A stretch of 64,000 nucleotides of DNA from Planctomycetota bacterium (GCA_022711465.1 JAKLEZ010000007.1:1-64000); one strand, 5' to 3'. Shown: positions 18,366 to 28,127, counted from the stretch's first letter. Program-made: numbers and translations. Notes: generated from the sequence alone by a model not told the origin.

Positions 18366-19121
18366 GTGGAGATCGATTTGATCATCTTCGATTGGGGCGG
18401 CACGCTGGCCGATGTCTCCAACCAGCCCGAGGCCCTTCTTGCGGGCTCCTCGGTGGTGAGCGAAGTGCTCAGCGGTAGAAACGATGCGGACGCCGCTCGA
18501 GCTCTGGTTTTCCATGCCCTCGGCGCGGAGAAGGCGGCAGCGGCCGATCCCAGATGCCGCGAGGTTGACTTGGCGATCCTGATGGCCGACTGGGCCAAGG
18601 CTCACGGATGGCCGGCCGACGCCCAGCGTGTGGCCGCCGCAGTACAAGCCCTCGGCGAGCAGTGGGTAGGCGGCGCTTTGACGCCTCTGCCGGGAGCACT
18701 AAACGCCGCCCGCAGACTCCGTGAGGCCGGCTACCGGCTTGGGCTGGTGAGCAACTGCTGGGTTCCGAAGCGCTACTGCGACCGGGAACTGGACCGCCAG
18801 GGTTTTGCCGAACTGATGGACTTCACAGTGTATTCCAGCGAAATCGGCTATCGCAAGCCATCGAAAACGATTTACGAGACGGCCCTCAACAGGGCCTACC
18901 CCAACGGCCATCGACCGGATCTGGCCCGAGTCCTGTTCGTGGGCGATTCCCCGACCTGCGACGTCATCGCCCCGGCAACCATGGGCATGAGGACCGCCCT
19001 GGTAGCCGGCCGTCCCGGCTCATGGTCAGAGCAGGATCTGGCCCGCGCGAAACCGGATCTGCAACTCGGCAGCGTCGCGGAACTGCCCGCCTGGCTGAAC
19101 GCCGAGTCTGTTGCCACTTGA
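18366..19121 (+). CDS. HAD-superfamily hydrolase
   Basis: 251 residues from a GTG at 18366, chosen because the family begins right at motif I; GAGAGGAG lies ~15 bases upstream. Motif I is FDWGGT (nucleophile Asp9, with Gly rather than Asp two residues on), motif II is LVSN (~127), motif III Lys is in YRKPSKT (~162) and motif IV is VGDSPTCD (~191). An alpha-helical cap lies between motifs I and II. Such enzymes dephosphorylate small metabolites or dehalogenate. The missing D+2 acid/base makes a standard phosphatase less certain. The specific substrate is unknown and the gene stands alone. Confidence 0.85.
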   Translation: MEIDLIIFDWGGTLADVSNQPEALLAGSSVVSEVLSGRNDADAARALVFHALGAEKAAAADPRCREVDLAILMADWAKAHGWPADAQRVAAAVQALGEQWVGGALTPLPGALNAARRLREAGYRLGLVSNCWVPKRYCDRELDRQGFAELMDFTVYSSEIGYRKPSKTIYETALNRAYPNGHRPDLARVLFVGDSPTCDVIAPATMGMRTALVAGRPGSWSEQDLARAKPDLQLGSVAELPAWLNAESVAT

Positions 19122-19294
19122 CGGCCCAGCGTTGTCGGTCATCGCCTGCTGCGTGACGCAACGCCCGCGCAATGCCGCCCGTCGCCCTTGCCGCGTGCGT
19201 GTTGCTCTGCCCGATGGCCGGTTAGAATGCCTCCGCCGCCCGGGGAGACCTGTCCGGGATGCCGTGCGGAACGAGATCGTAAGGAGAAGCAACT

Positions 19295-20710
19295 TTGGCG
19301 GATATGTCATCACCCGAGCCCGAACTGACCAACGTGGCGAACACCCGCGGCAACACCCTCTATGTCTACATCGTCTCCGGAGTGGCGGCCGTCGGCGGTC
19401 TGCTCTTCGGCTTTGACACCGCGATCATCTCCGGGGCGATCGAGCACGTGCGAGCCGAATTTCGCCTGACCGCCCTTGAGGCCGGCTGGGCCACGACCAG
19501 CCTGCTGGTCGGCTGCATGCTCGGCGCCGCCGCCGGCGGCACGATCAGCGATCGCTTCGGACGAAAACCGGTTCTGCTGCTCGCCGCGGCCGGCTACATC
19601 GTGTCGGCAGTTTTCGCCGGCCTGCCGCGCACGTTCACTGGACTGGTGATCGCCCGTTTCGTGGGCGGACTGGCGGTCGGCATCTCCTCCATGATCGCTC
19701 CGATGTATATCGCCGAGATCGCCCCCGCACGCATCCGCGGCACGCTGGTTACGCTTCAGCAAATGGCCATCGTGACCGGAGTACTTCTGGCCAACATCAC
19801 CAGCGGCCTCCTGGTCGACATCGGCAAGAACAACTGGCGATGGATGTTCGCCTCCGCTGCATTGCCGTCGTTGCTCCTGCTGATCGCGCTCATCGCCGTG
19901 CCTGAAAGCCCTCGCTGGCTGGCCAAGCGCAGTCGGTACGACCGGGCCAAGGCCATCCTCGCCCGCGTGGGCGGACGGCGACATGCGGAAAGCGAGCTCC
20001 AGGAAATCAAGACATCGCTGGCCGGCGAGAGCGGCTCCGCCCTTGAGCTCTTCTCCCCGGCGGTGTTCCCGGCCCTTGTCATCGGTGCAATCCTGGCTAT
20101 TCTCGGCCAGCTGAGCGGGATCAATACCGTCATCTACTACGCTCCCAGCATCTTCCTGAAGGCGGGATTCCCGGAAGCAAGCTCCGCCACGTGGGCCACC
20201 GTGCTGGTCGGCCTCACCAACTTCGTGAGCACCGTCGTTTCTCTGGCGGTGATCGACAAGGTCGGCCGGCGACCGCTGCTCATGATCGGAACCGCCGGGA
20301 TGACCATCTCCATGGCCCTCGCGGGCACCTGCATGACCTCGGCGGGCGTCCCTTTGTTCGCCAAGATCGCGATCGTCCTCTTCTACATCGCCAGCTTCGC
20401 CGTCGGAGTGGGCGGCGTCGTGTGGGTCGTCCTGTCGGAGATCTTCCCGACCAAGATCCGCGGACTGGCCACGTCAGTCGCCGTGTTCGCTGTGTGGGGC
20501 TCCTGCAGCCTCGTCTCGTTCACGTTCCTGTGGCTCTTGGAGCAGTTCAGTGAACGCGTGTTCCTCATCTACTCCGCCTTGTCCTTGGTCATGTTCCTGT
20601 TCGTGTTCTGGGTGCTGCCCGAAACCAGGGGCCGGTCGCTCGAGGATATCGAGCGCATGTGGCGCGGCCGCAAGTCGGTCTCTCCGGCAAGTCCCGACGA
20701 CCACAAGTAG
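19295..20710 (+). CDS. MFS sugar transporter (sugar/H+ symporter family)
   Basis: 471 residues, twelve predicted membrane helices. Family signatures: GGLLFGFDTAIISGA (helix 1), DRFGRKPVLL (loop 2-3), PMYIAEIAPARIRG (helix 4-5), VPESPRWL (end of the first half), GQLSGINTVIYYAP (helix 7), DKVGRRPLL, and PETRGRSLEDIE at the C-terminus. These are the motifs of XylE/GalP-type hexose or pentose importers. Translation probably begins at TTG (19295), 8 bases after AAGGAG; an ATG at 19304 is in frame but badly spaced. Inner-membrane sugar uptake is expected; the sugar cannot be told from sequence. Confidence 0.92.
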   Translation: MADMSSPEPELTNVANTRGNTLYVYIVSGVAAVGGLLFGFDTAIISGAIEHVRAEFRLTALEAGWATTSLLVGCMLGAAAGGTISDRFGRKPVLLLAAAGYIVSAVFAGLPRTFTGLVIARFVGGLAVGISSMIAPMYIAEIAPARIRGTLVTLQQMAIVTGVLLANITSGLLVDIGKNNWRWMFASAALPSLLLLIALIAVPESPRWLAKRSRYDRAKAILARVGGRRHAESELQEIKTSLAGESGSALELFSPAVFPALVIGAILAILGQLSGINTVIYYAPSIFLKAGFPEASSATWATVLVGLTNFVSTVVSLAVIDKVGRRPLLMIGTAGMTISMALAGTCMTSAGVPLFAKIAIVLFYIASFAVGVGGVVWVVLSEIFPTKIRGLATSVAVFAVWGSCSLVSFTFLWLLEQFSERVFLIYSALSLVMFLFVFWVLPETRGRSLEDIERMWRGRKSVSPASPDDHK

Positions 20711-20906
20711 AAACCACTCCTCCCCCTCGCGACCGATAAGGCAGGGCCGCGGCAGGCTCGCCGCCACGCTGAGTGCGGCGCATAAACCCGTCAGCGCATC
20801 GAGCCGAACTAACCGATGACCGCGCTTCGGCACACGATACGGTTATCGGAATGCGACTCGGCCGAAAGACCGGCGGGCGATCCTCCAAGAAAGCGATGGT
20901 TCTCTC

Positions 20907-22892
20907 ATGCGGAAACCGGCGAGACTGAATGCCCTTGCGGGTCGGATCATGGCACTGATCGCCGCCCTGGCACTCGCCAACGGCGCAGCCAGCGGATCAG
21001 AGAAGAAGTCGAAGACCAGCGACTCGGGACACGGCAAGGCGGCCAGCAGCAGCTCCAGCCACGGGGCAAAAGAGCCAGCCAAGGCCGGCACGACCAAGGC
21101 CGGTACCGCGAAGACCGGTGCGGCCAAGGCCGCGACCGCCGCCAGCCACGGCTCGTCAGCGGCCGCAGGCGCAGGCAAGCCGAAAGCCACAGCTTCGGGC
21201 ACCAGCCACGGATCGTCGGCCGCCAGTACTGCCGGCCATGCCCAACCGGCCAAGCCCGCGTCGGCCGCTACCGAACCCGACCCCAACACAACCACTACCG
21301 CACCGGCCGAGGCCCTCACCGGGGCCGAGATCCTGAAACGTCTCGCCGAGGGCAACGCCCGGTTCGTGACCGACAAGTCCCAGCATCCCAATGCGGATGC
21401 GATTCGTCGGGCGGTCACCGCATCTCAAGGGCAGAAGCCGATAGCTACCGTCGTTTCCTGTTCCGACTCGCGAGTGCCGGTCGAGATCCTCTTTGACGCG
21501 GGCATCGGCGACCTGTTCGTCGTGCGCGTGGCGGGCAACGTCTGCGACACAGACGAGATCGGTTCGATCGAGTACGGCACCGAACACCTCGAGACGCCGC
21601 TCCTCCTGATCCTCGGCCATACCAGGTGCGGAGCCGTTACCGCGGTAACGAGACAGGACAACGTCGGCGGCAGCATCCCCCAACTGGTGGACAACATCGC
21701 TCGGGCCGTGGCCGCTGCACAGAGGGCACATCCCGATCTACAAGGCGACTCTCTGGTCGCCGAGGCCATCAAGGCGAACGTCCTGCAGAGCATCGAGGAC
21801 CTGTTGAAGAACAGCGAGATCGTGCGCCACTTGGCAGCCTCCGGCCGGCTGAAGATCGAGGGTGCGATCTACGATCTGGAGAAGGGTACAATCCAGTGGC
21901 TCGGCAAGCATCCGGCGGAGAAGGGACTCCTCGCCGCCAGCGGCCCGGGGCACAAGACCGAACCGGCCGCCGAGCCTCAGGACTATGCTTCCGCCGCCCC
22001 CCGGTCGCCGACGACCAGGCCCGGCGACTTCCATGCGAATGCCGCGGCTCACGCCAGGCGATCTGTCCCCGACAGCCAGGCAGCCCCGTCGACGCAACCC
22101 AGCCTCACGATGGCCGCCGCCTCGCAGCCGGCCCACCTCGTCGCAACAGTCGCCCCGGCTACGCAGCCTCACCAGGAGTCATTGCCCGCACCGAGGACCG
22201 ACGAGCCGAAAGTGCTCAGCTGGACGCCGACCACGCGACCGGCGAATGGCCGTTCCTTGGCAGCTGACCACGTCCCAGTGCCTGCGATCGACGCAACACC
22301 AACACCTGCCACACGGCCGGCGGTCGTTTCCAGCGACGTGATGCCGACGGTGTCAGCCCCGCTGCGCAAGCCTTCGCAGGCCATTGCGCTGTTAGCAGCG
22401 CAGCCCGGTGGACCGGGTCTGCTCGAACGGGCCATGGCTGAGGAATTGTACCGGCAAGGCGCGGTTCATCTGATTCGTGGTGAAGACACGGCCGCAGCTG
22501 AGCGGTTCCGCGCCGCTCTGGAAACCGACCCCAACCTGCTCCCGGCCCTCAATGATCTGGCCGGCATCCATTACCTGCAGCGAGACTACAGCAGGGCCCT
22601 CGAGCTCTATGCCAAGGTCCTGGCCGCCGAACCTGCTCATGATTCCGCCCTCCGCGGATCCGCCCTGGCCTGCGCCTCCCTGAAGCGGTATGCTGAATCG
22701 CGTGATATGCTCCAGCGGCTGCTCACCAGAAACGCCCACGACGGCCAGACGTGGATGGACTTCGGCGACGTGTTGTACCTCCTGGGCGACACCGAGGGGG
22801 CGCTCAACGCCTGGAGGCAGGCGGTGCAGGCCAATCCCTCGACAGCTTCCGTCGTCGCCAAGGCAAACCGACGGCTGAGACGATTCGAGTGA
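20907..22892 (+). CDS. secreted beta-carbonic anhydrase fused to a TPR domain
   Basis: 661 residues. An N-terminal signal peptide (MALIAALALANGAASG, ~15-31) leads into an Ala/Lys/Ser low-complexity linker (~32-135). A beta-class carbonic anhydrase domain (~140-340) follows with zinc ligands Cys185 and Asp187 in CSDSR and His238/Cys241 in HTRC, plus the RVAGN segment. A Pro/Thr/Ala-rich linker (~345-505) precedes three or so TPR units (~515-655, AAAERFRAALETDPNLLPAL and related). Beta-carbonic anhydrases interconvert CO2 and bicarbonate. The zinc site is complete, so activity is likely in the periplasm. The fusion to a protein-interaction domain is unusual. No operon partner is evident. Confidence 0.88.
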   Translation: MRKPARLNALAGRIMALIAALALANGAASGSEKKSKTSDSGHGKAASSSSSHGAKEPAKAGTTKAGTAKTGAAKAATAASHGSSAAAGAGKPKATASGTSHGSSAASTAGHAQPAKPASAATEPDPNTTTTAPAEALTGAEILKRLAEGNARFVTDKSQHPNADAIRRAVTASQGQKPIATVVSCSDSRVPVEILFDAGIGDLFVVRVAGNVCDTDEIGSIEYGTEHLETPLLLILGHTRCGAVTAVTRQDNVGGSIPQLVDNIARAVAAAQRAHPDLQGDSLVAEAIKANVLQSIEDLLKNSEIVRHLAASGRLKIEGAIYDLEKGTIQWLGKHPAEKGLLAASGPGHKTEPAAEPQDYASAAPRSPTTRPGDFHANAAAHARRSVPDSQAAPSTQPSLTMAAASQPAHLVATVAPATQPHQESLPAPRTDEPKVLSWTPTTRPANGRSLAADHVPVPAIDATPTPATRPAVVSSDVMPTVSAPLRKPSQAIALLAAQPGGPGLLERAMAEELYRQGAVHLIRGEDTAAAERFRAALETDPNLLPALNDLAGIHYLQRDYSRALELYAKVLAAEPAHDSALRGSALACASLKRYAESRDMLQRLLTRNAHDGQTWMDFGDVLYLLGDTEGALNAWRQAVQANPSTASVVAKANRRLRRFE

Positions 22893-22991
22893 AGCCAGAC
22901 GTGGAGGCCGCAAGGCTCAAAGCGGAGAGAGAAAGGTGAGAATCAAAAACTTCTTATTGGTGACGATCTCGATACAGGGAGCGGACAACCC

Positions 22992-23399
22992 ATGTTCAAA
23001 TGCGCATCCTCGCTCGCCGCTTTCGTCGCTCTTGGTTCAGCCGGCTGCCTTCCCGCCTCTTCCGCGACCGTGCTCAGGCTGACAGAACAGCACAACGGAA
23101 CCACGGCCGCGATCTCGGTTGGCACGCGCGTCGAAGTCGTCCTGTCATCGAACCCCTCCACCGGCTACGGCTGGCAACTGACGAACGTCGACCAGGCGAT
23201 TCTCGAGAAGACCGGCAATGCCTACGTCCACCCCTCCAACACCATGCCCGGCACCTCCGGAACCGAGCAGTGGGACTTCAGCGGACGAGCGGCCGGTCAA
23301 ACCCCGCTCCGGATGGAATACCGGCGCCCGTGGGAGTCCACCGAGTTCCCGGCCGCCCGATCCTTCTCCGTGACCGTGACCGTCACGCCTGGGCTGTAG
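22992..23399 (+). CDS. chagasin-family (I42) cysteine-protease inhibitor, probable lipoprotein
   Basis: 135 residues. The N-terminus has a hydrophobic segment ending in GSAGC, a likely lipobox (Cys19). The inhibitor signatures are NPSTGYGW (~54-61), a GTSGTEQWDF segment in place of the GxGG loop, and YRRPWE (~112-117), the three loops that enter the active site of papain-like proteases. A GGAGC site precedes the ATG. It starts 99 bases after the carbonic anhydrase-TPR gene and is convergent with the GH172 gene. Function: periplasmic or surface inhibition of C1 peptidases, inferred from the family. Confidence 0.82.
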   Translation: MFKCASSLAAFVALGSAGCLPASSATVLRLTEQHNGTTAAISVGTRVEVVLSSNPSTGYGWQLTNVDQAILEKTGNAYVHPSNTMPGTSGTEQWDFSGRAAGQTPLRMEYRRPWESTEFPAARSFSVTVTVTPGL

Positions 23400-23448
23400 C
23401 CCGGCGATATCGGACCTCCCGAGAGGACGGCCTCCCAGAACCTGGACG

Positions 23449-25473
23449 TCATGGTGGAATCCGAGAACTGTTCTCCGCCTGTCCGTGACCAGACGCCTCC
23501 AGCCCCGGTTCGAAACACCCCACGCGATAGCTGAAGTCGCTGTAAGGCCCCACGTCCTGACCCGCAGCCACCACCAGCTTGATGGCGAGCGAAGTCTTGC
23601 CTTGCGTATGGCTCGAGTGGATGTCGAAGTCGGAGTCGAACCAGCGGAGGTGCGGGTTCTGGAAGGCGTGGACCCATCGGCCGGCGAACTTCGCGTCAAC
23701 GTAGACGTCGGCCGCCTGGGGCGGTCCGGCTTGGTCCAGCCGCCGTCGCAGCCGTACGCCGGCGTTCTTCGGATCGATCGCCGCCGTGAACGTGATCTCG
23801 CCCCCTCCATGGCGCCGGCCGGCCTCATCTTCGGCCGTCTCGAAGTACTCCCCTTCCGGCCGGGCGGTCACAACGCCGGTCGCTTCTGAGCCTTCGGCGG
23901 TGTAGCGATGAATGCGCTCGCTGGTCGGGTTGCCCACATCGATGAAGTCCGTCTCCCGCAGAGCGGGTCGTCCGCGCAGGTAGCAGAACGCCAGGCTGCG
24001 ATAGTTGGAGCGGATGTCGCTCATCCCGCCATGCTGGATGCGGGCGTCGATCGAACGGAAGAACGGAATCGGGGCCTCCAGGTGGAATCGGGCGTAGGAG
24101 GACGGGATCCGGTAGGCCCCGGCCATGCTGCCGCCCTCGAGTTGAATGTCCTGCGAGCACATGGCAAACGGACCGCTGTATACGGTGTTCGGCCAGAAGC
24201 AACCCAGGTAGTAGTCCTCGGTCCCGGTACCGTTGATCTGCGGCGAGACAGCCCCGTCCACGTAGAAGTGCTCGTTCCCTTCACAGTAGTGCCCGTTCTG
24301 CATGGACTGAACGACTCCGACGAACCAACCGGTCCCCGGGCTGTCGAAGAGCGGCCAATCGCGGCGATACGTTGTCTCGCCCTTGCGGTAGAGCGTTGCG
24401 AAGTAGGTCCCCCGATTCTCCGGAATCGAGTTCTGATCGACGATCACCTTGGCGTTGAGCGGGCCGAGCGGCTTGTCGGAAAGGTTGCGCCAGACGATCC
24501 GAGCCTCATGCCAGAAGGGCATCGGGAAGTAGCAGTGCAATTCTGCCCGTTTCTCGGTGGCCCTGCGAACGGTCACCGGCAGTGACGCGACGTCGGCCAC
24601 GTGGTTGGCACAGCCGAAGAACATCCCTGTCGGGGCTCGCACGTCGTCGCGTTCGTGGCCGTCGAAACGCATGACGAGTTCGGTGTTCTGAAAGAAGGCG
24701 TCGGACGCATCGGCATCGAGCACGATCTCACGGATGATGCCCGAAGCCTGCTTGCGATCGAAGAGAATGATCTCCTTGCCCGGTGCTTCCTGCCCATTGC
24801 CGGCCGCGGTGACCTCGAAGGCCGGCTGTGAGGCCGGTGTGCCGCCCGCCCGGGTGAAGCTATCCAGTATGGCCGCTCGGTCCTCCTTGCCGGTGAAGCT
24901 CTGAACCGGTCTGCCGTGCGGATACTGATCGTAGAGCACGTGGAAGAAGGAGACTCCACCGGCGATGGTGATCTTCAACGACTTTTCGAACGGGATCGGT
25001 ACGAAGCAGTTGCCGCCGTACTGGGGCCCTTCGTACTGGCCGCGCACATCGTAGGATGCCAGCGGCGGCGGGAAGTCCGGGTGCTTGCCCGAGAAGAACT
25101 CGATCTGGTTGATCTTGTAGCGCGGCTCCTTCTCCCCGTCGAAGTAGAACTTCAGGAGCGCGTCCTTGGGAAAGGCCGTGCCCCAGATGCTCCGCACGCA
25201 GCCTGGGCCGGCCGAATCGAGAATGACGCCGTCACCGTGGAAGTCCGTGTACAGCGGTGAGTTGGCGTCGCCATTGCGTCCGAGCTTGTTGTGGCTGGAG
25301 GTCTGGAGGACCTGGAACGGGGTCGGAACCTGCGTCAACCGGTCGAGTAAGGCATCCGCTGGTGGCGCGACTCCGCCCGGAGGCATCAACGACTCTTCCC
25401 CCATGCTCATCGCCCCGGTTCCGGCAATGAGAGTTAAGCCGATCAGAGGTCCGCGGAGGGTGGACAGGATCAT
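23449..25473 (-). CDS. secreted DUF2961 / GH172-type glycosidase
   Basis: 674 residues. GGAG site 8 bases before the ATG; signal peptide 1-25. The catalytic DUF2961 core (~50-400) contains DFHGDGVILDSAGPGCVRSI-type sequence, GGNCFVPIPF, and the NGTGTEDYYLGCFW segment (~415-430) with conserved acidic residues. DUF2961 was assigned to glycoside hydrolase family 172, jelly-roll enzymes acting on arabinofuranosyl or fructofuranosyl linkages. A beta-sandwich C-terminal region (~520-674) may bind carbohydrate. The precise sugar is not predictable. The gene is convergent with the inhibitor gene, 49 bases apart. Confidence 0.85.
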   Translation of the reverse strand: MILSTLRGPLIGLTLIAGTGAMSMGEESLMPPGGVAPPADALLDRLTQVPTPFQVLQTSSHNKLGRNGDANSPLYTDFHGDGVILDSAGPGCVRSIWGTAFPKDALLKFYFDGEKEPRYKINQIEFFSGKHPDFPPPLASYDVRGQYEGPQYGGNCFVPIPFEKSLKITIAGGVSFFHVLYDQYPHGRPVQSFTGKEDRAAILDSFTRAGGTPASQPAFEVTAAGNGQEAPGKEIILFDRKQASGIIREIVLDADASDAFFQNTELVMRFDGHERDDVRAPTGMFFGCANHVADVASLPVTVRRATEKRAELHCYFPMPFWHEARIVWRNLSDKPLGPLNAKVIVDQNSIPENRGTYFATLYRKGETTYRRDWPLFDSPGTGWFVGVVQSMQNGHYCEGNEHFYVDGAVSPQINGTGTEDYYLGCFWPNTVYSGPFAMCSQDIQLEGGSMAGAYRIPSSYARFHLEAPIPFFRSIDARIQHGGMSDIRSNYRSLAFCYLRGRPALRETDFIDVGNPTSERIHRYTAEGSEATGVVTARPEGEYFETAEDEAGRRHGGGEITFTAAIDPKNAGVRLRRRLDQAGPPQAADVYVDAKFAGRWVHAFQNPHLRWFDSDFDIHSSHTQGKTSLAIKLVVAAGQDVGPYSDFSYRVGCFEPGLEASGHGQAENSSRIPP

Positions 25474-25678
25474 GCCGGGTTCTCCAGTCTGCCAAGGTCC
25501 TGCATCAGGATCTTGTGCCCGATCGTTGCCGGGCCGACGGGCAACATCCTATTCGGGATGACGGGGAAATGCACCCGGAATGCAAGGAGATAACTTGGTG
25601 CGTGCTCCGGCGATTGCGCGTCGGACTTGACCGTGGAGACCCGTCCGTCTCAGGCGCCAGACCGAGACTCGACCTGTC

Positions 25679-26320
25679 TCATCCCGCCTTGGCCGCTACC
25701 CGCCCCAGGGCTCTGAGTTCGTCAATCAGCCGCGAGTCGGGATTCTTCCACCGGTCTCGGTAGCCGCGGAGAGAGCCCCATTCGCCAAGTTGAGCCAACC
25801 GGGAGGCGGTCTCGCGGCCGTGCGTCCAGAGGTGGTTGATCCGGGCGGCGATGCTCTCCAGGAGAAAAGGTGCCTCGGTGATCGTGACGGCCAGCCGCCA
25901 TCTGCCCGGATCGGTGAGCAACTGCAATTGCCACTCAGAACAAGACACGCGCAGGGCGCTGGCCTCGAGAGCGGAGATATCCCAGCGAATATCGGCGGCA
26001 AAGAGCCTCCGCTTGCTCCAGCCGGCCTGGACCCAGGCGGACCGGCCCTCGAAGTCAATTACCATGCGGCCTCGGTGATGGCGGAAGTCATAGCTGCGGG
26101 AGCGCCGGCCCTCGCTCCCGATCCGGGAGAACTGGCCGGCGATGACCAGCGGCCACGTGTCCTCGGTGTAGCCCAGTCCGGCGTAGACAAAGGTGCCGAG
26201 ATCGAGTCGGCCGGAGAGGAGTTGATCGACCGAGGACTCCTCCACGCCCCAGAGGTCATGAATGACTCGCTCGGGCGTGGGTCGCCAGATATCGAAGAAT
26301 GAACGGAGAATCCGAAACAT
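25679..26320 (-). CDS. hypothetical protein
   Basis: 213 residues, supported by an AAAGG site 5 bases before the ATG and by normal codon use. Family not recognised. It begins MFRILRSFFDIWRPTPERV and has no signal peptide or membrane helix. It is rich in Trp and Arg, with a beta-rich middle (FSRIGSEGRRSRSYDFRHHR) and a basic C-terminus. It is monocistronic, with a promoter-like palindrome 52 bases upstream. Likely cytoplasmic. Confidence 0.6.
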   Translation of the reverse strand: MFRILRSFFDIWRPTPERVIHDLWGVEESSVDQLLSGRLDLGTFVYAGLGYTEDTWPLVIAGQFSRIGSEGRRSRSYDFRHHRGRMVIDFEGRSAWVQAGWSKRRLFAADIRWDISALEASALRVSCSEWQLQLLTDPGRWRLAVTITEAPFLLESIAARINHLWTHGRETASRLAQLGEWGSLRGYRDRWKNPDSRLIDELRALGRVAAKAG

Positions 26321-26371
26321 GGCACCTTTCAGCCGGTCTCGCCCAAACTGCTCTTCATGATCGAATAGCCC

Positions 26372-26382
26372 TTATAGTATAA
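26372..26382 (-). promoter_or_regulatory. TTATAGTATAA dyad, candidate -10 region
   Basis: An 11-base symmetric AT-rich element in GC-rich DNA, about 52 bases upstream of the minus-strand hypothetical gene. Read on the minus strand it contains TATACT, a good -10 box, but no clear -35 lies at 17 bases. Confidence 0.35.
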
Positions 26383-26926
26383 CCCGGCGGCCGCTGTTGA
26401 GGAAGTCTGGAGCCGTGGGGATGGGTCGGGCTGCATCGGAAGGTCGATACGGGGATTCCGGCCGGCGGAAACCGACCGGCTAGGGCAGGCGGTTTCGGCT
26501 GCGACGGACTGGTCTGTCGCAGGTCTTGTCCTCTCTCGGATTGGTCGCCTGTCCGGCGACCCCTTCGATCGCTCGGATCCGCTCCCGGCGGAGGCTCTGC
26601 CTTCTCAGGAGCCGCAATGCCGCCACCGGGCTGTCTTGGAGGGCGTGGTCCTCGGTGTTTCCGCTGCCACCTCGCACCTCAGGCATGAGCCGGATCGCAG
26701 CTCGCAGCGCAGCGGAGTCTCCACCGCCCGGCAATGGAGGAAGCGGTTCACTGCATGGGTCTGTCTACCATTCCTTCTTCCCATCCATGTTTGCCGAGCC
26801 CGGAATGGCGGCCAAGCAAGCGAGTGAGCACGGCGACCATCGGGATGAGCTGGAGTTCGTCTTTCACCCCCAGGTCCAGGCCTTCTTCGACCAGTTCTGC
26901 GCTCTGCAGGACGTCCACATTGCCGA
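26383..26926. other. gene-poor region, possible regulator fragment
   Basis: About 540 bases with no complete gene. On the plus strand near 26840-26930 the translation ELEFVFHPQVQAFFDQFCA resembles the start of sensory domains of some AraC-type regulators, but there is no ribosome site and the frame runs into the opposing acyltransferase gene. Treated as a possible fragment only. Confidence 0.35.
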
Positions 26927-28039
26927 TCAGAAGACTCGCCGTCCCCATCGAGTGCTGCGCAGCAGGAGAACGCTCGCCGCCAGTGACAGGACGAACGATC
27001 CGGCGGTGACCAGAAGGAACTTGGCTATCGGATGGAGCGGTATGTCCAGCAGCACATACTGCAGGATCAGCACTGGAGCGTAGTGTATGAAGTAGATGCC
27101 GTAGCTATTGGCCGCCAGCACCCGTGAGAATGGTGTCTCGGTGTTGAGCCATCGCCGGAATGCCCAAAGCAGAGTGATGGAGAGCGAAACGCACAGGATG
27201 GCCTCGAGCAGCGAGTAGAGGACCATGCCCCCGGACCCGCCGCCGACGTCGAAGAGAGCCTGGGTTTTCGCTGGCCACAGGCTCCCACCCAGGAAGAACA
27301 GGACCAGGGCGAGGGTAATCGGGAGCCAAGGCGTGTTCCGCACCAGTCCGGGTCCTTCCAGCCAGTGGTTCCGACAGGCGACGATCCCCAGCAGGAACAG
27401 GCTCAGGTACTGCACCCAGTGGTTCACCTCGAGCGGCAGAAAGCCGAGGAAGGCGATCCAGTGGCCGATGGGGTAGTAGCGTCGCACGGCGGCCGTCGCC
27501 AGTCCCAGCACGATGATGAAGATCACGATTGTGAGGCGGCTCGGTGGGGTCGCGGCAGATTGGTCGTGACGGGGTCGTCCGGTGCGCGCTTGCCAGAGGC
27601 GGGAGACGGCGTAGAGGATCGAGAGGGCCAGCAGGTCGACGGCGAACCACATGTGGGCGTATCCCACCTGGCGGAGCACCAGGATGCTCGCCGCGAGCCA
27701 TGCCAAAGACGGGATGCCCAGTCGAAGCGCACGGTCCAGAACGAATCGGCGGGCGCCCTTCCGATCGTAGGCGGGCATGGTGAAGTAGCCGGCGATGAAG
27801 AAGAAGAGACCCATGAAGAACATGGAGTTGACCACGATCAGACTGCCGAGCACGTCGGCGCGTTCCGCATTCTCGACGTGCCATATTCCGCGAAAAGGCC
27901 CGTAGGCCAGGGCGGCATGGTGGGCGATGACGAGAATCGTGAGCAGTAACTTGAGGTTGTCCAGGTAGATGACACGCGGTCGGGTGAGCAGCACGGGGGC
28001 GTGAGAGAGGGCCGTGATGTCCGTCTCCTGAGTGGTCAT
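26927..28039 (-). CDS. acyltransferase-3 family membrane protein (OpgC-like)
   Basis: 370 residues with about ten hydrophobic helices. The N-terminal RVIYLDNLKLLLTILVIAHH holds the conserved (R/D)xxxxLK...H arrangement of acyltransferase family 3. Helix 2 reads FFFIAGYFTMPAYDRKG. The family moves acyl groups from cytoplasmic donors onto extracytoplasmic glycans or small molecules. Closest in style to OpgC-like proteins, but the acceptor is unknown. No strong ribosome site. The prepilin gene lies 88 bases upstream on the same strand. Confidence 0.82.
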   Translation of the reverse strand: MTTQETDITALSHAPVLLTRPRVIYLDNLKLLLTILVIAHHAALAYGPFRGIWHVENAERADVLGSLIVVNSMFFMGLFFFIAGYFTMPAYDRKGARRFVLDRALRLGIPSLAWLAASILVLRQVGYAHMWFAVDLLALSILYAVSRLWQARTGRPRHDQSAATPPSRLTIVIFIIVLGLATAAVRRYYPIGHWIAFLGFLPLEVNHWVQYLSLFLLGIVACRNHWLEGPGLVRNTPWLPITLALVLFFLGGSLWPAKTQALFDVGGGSGGMVLYSLLEAILCVSLSITLLWAFRRWLNTETPFSRVLAANSYGIYFIHYAPVLILQYVLLDIPLHPIAKFLLVTAGSFVLSLAASVLLLRSTRWGRRVF

Positions 28040-28127
28040 GGCATGGGCAAGAATAGCAGAGAGGGACGCGTCCGTGCAATGGGGCCTTTCGTCACCAGCG
28101 AAACGCCCTCCGAACCGACCGGTTCGT

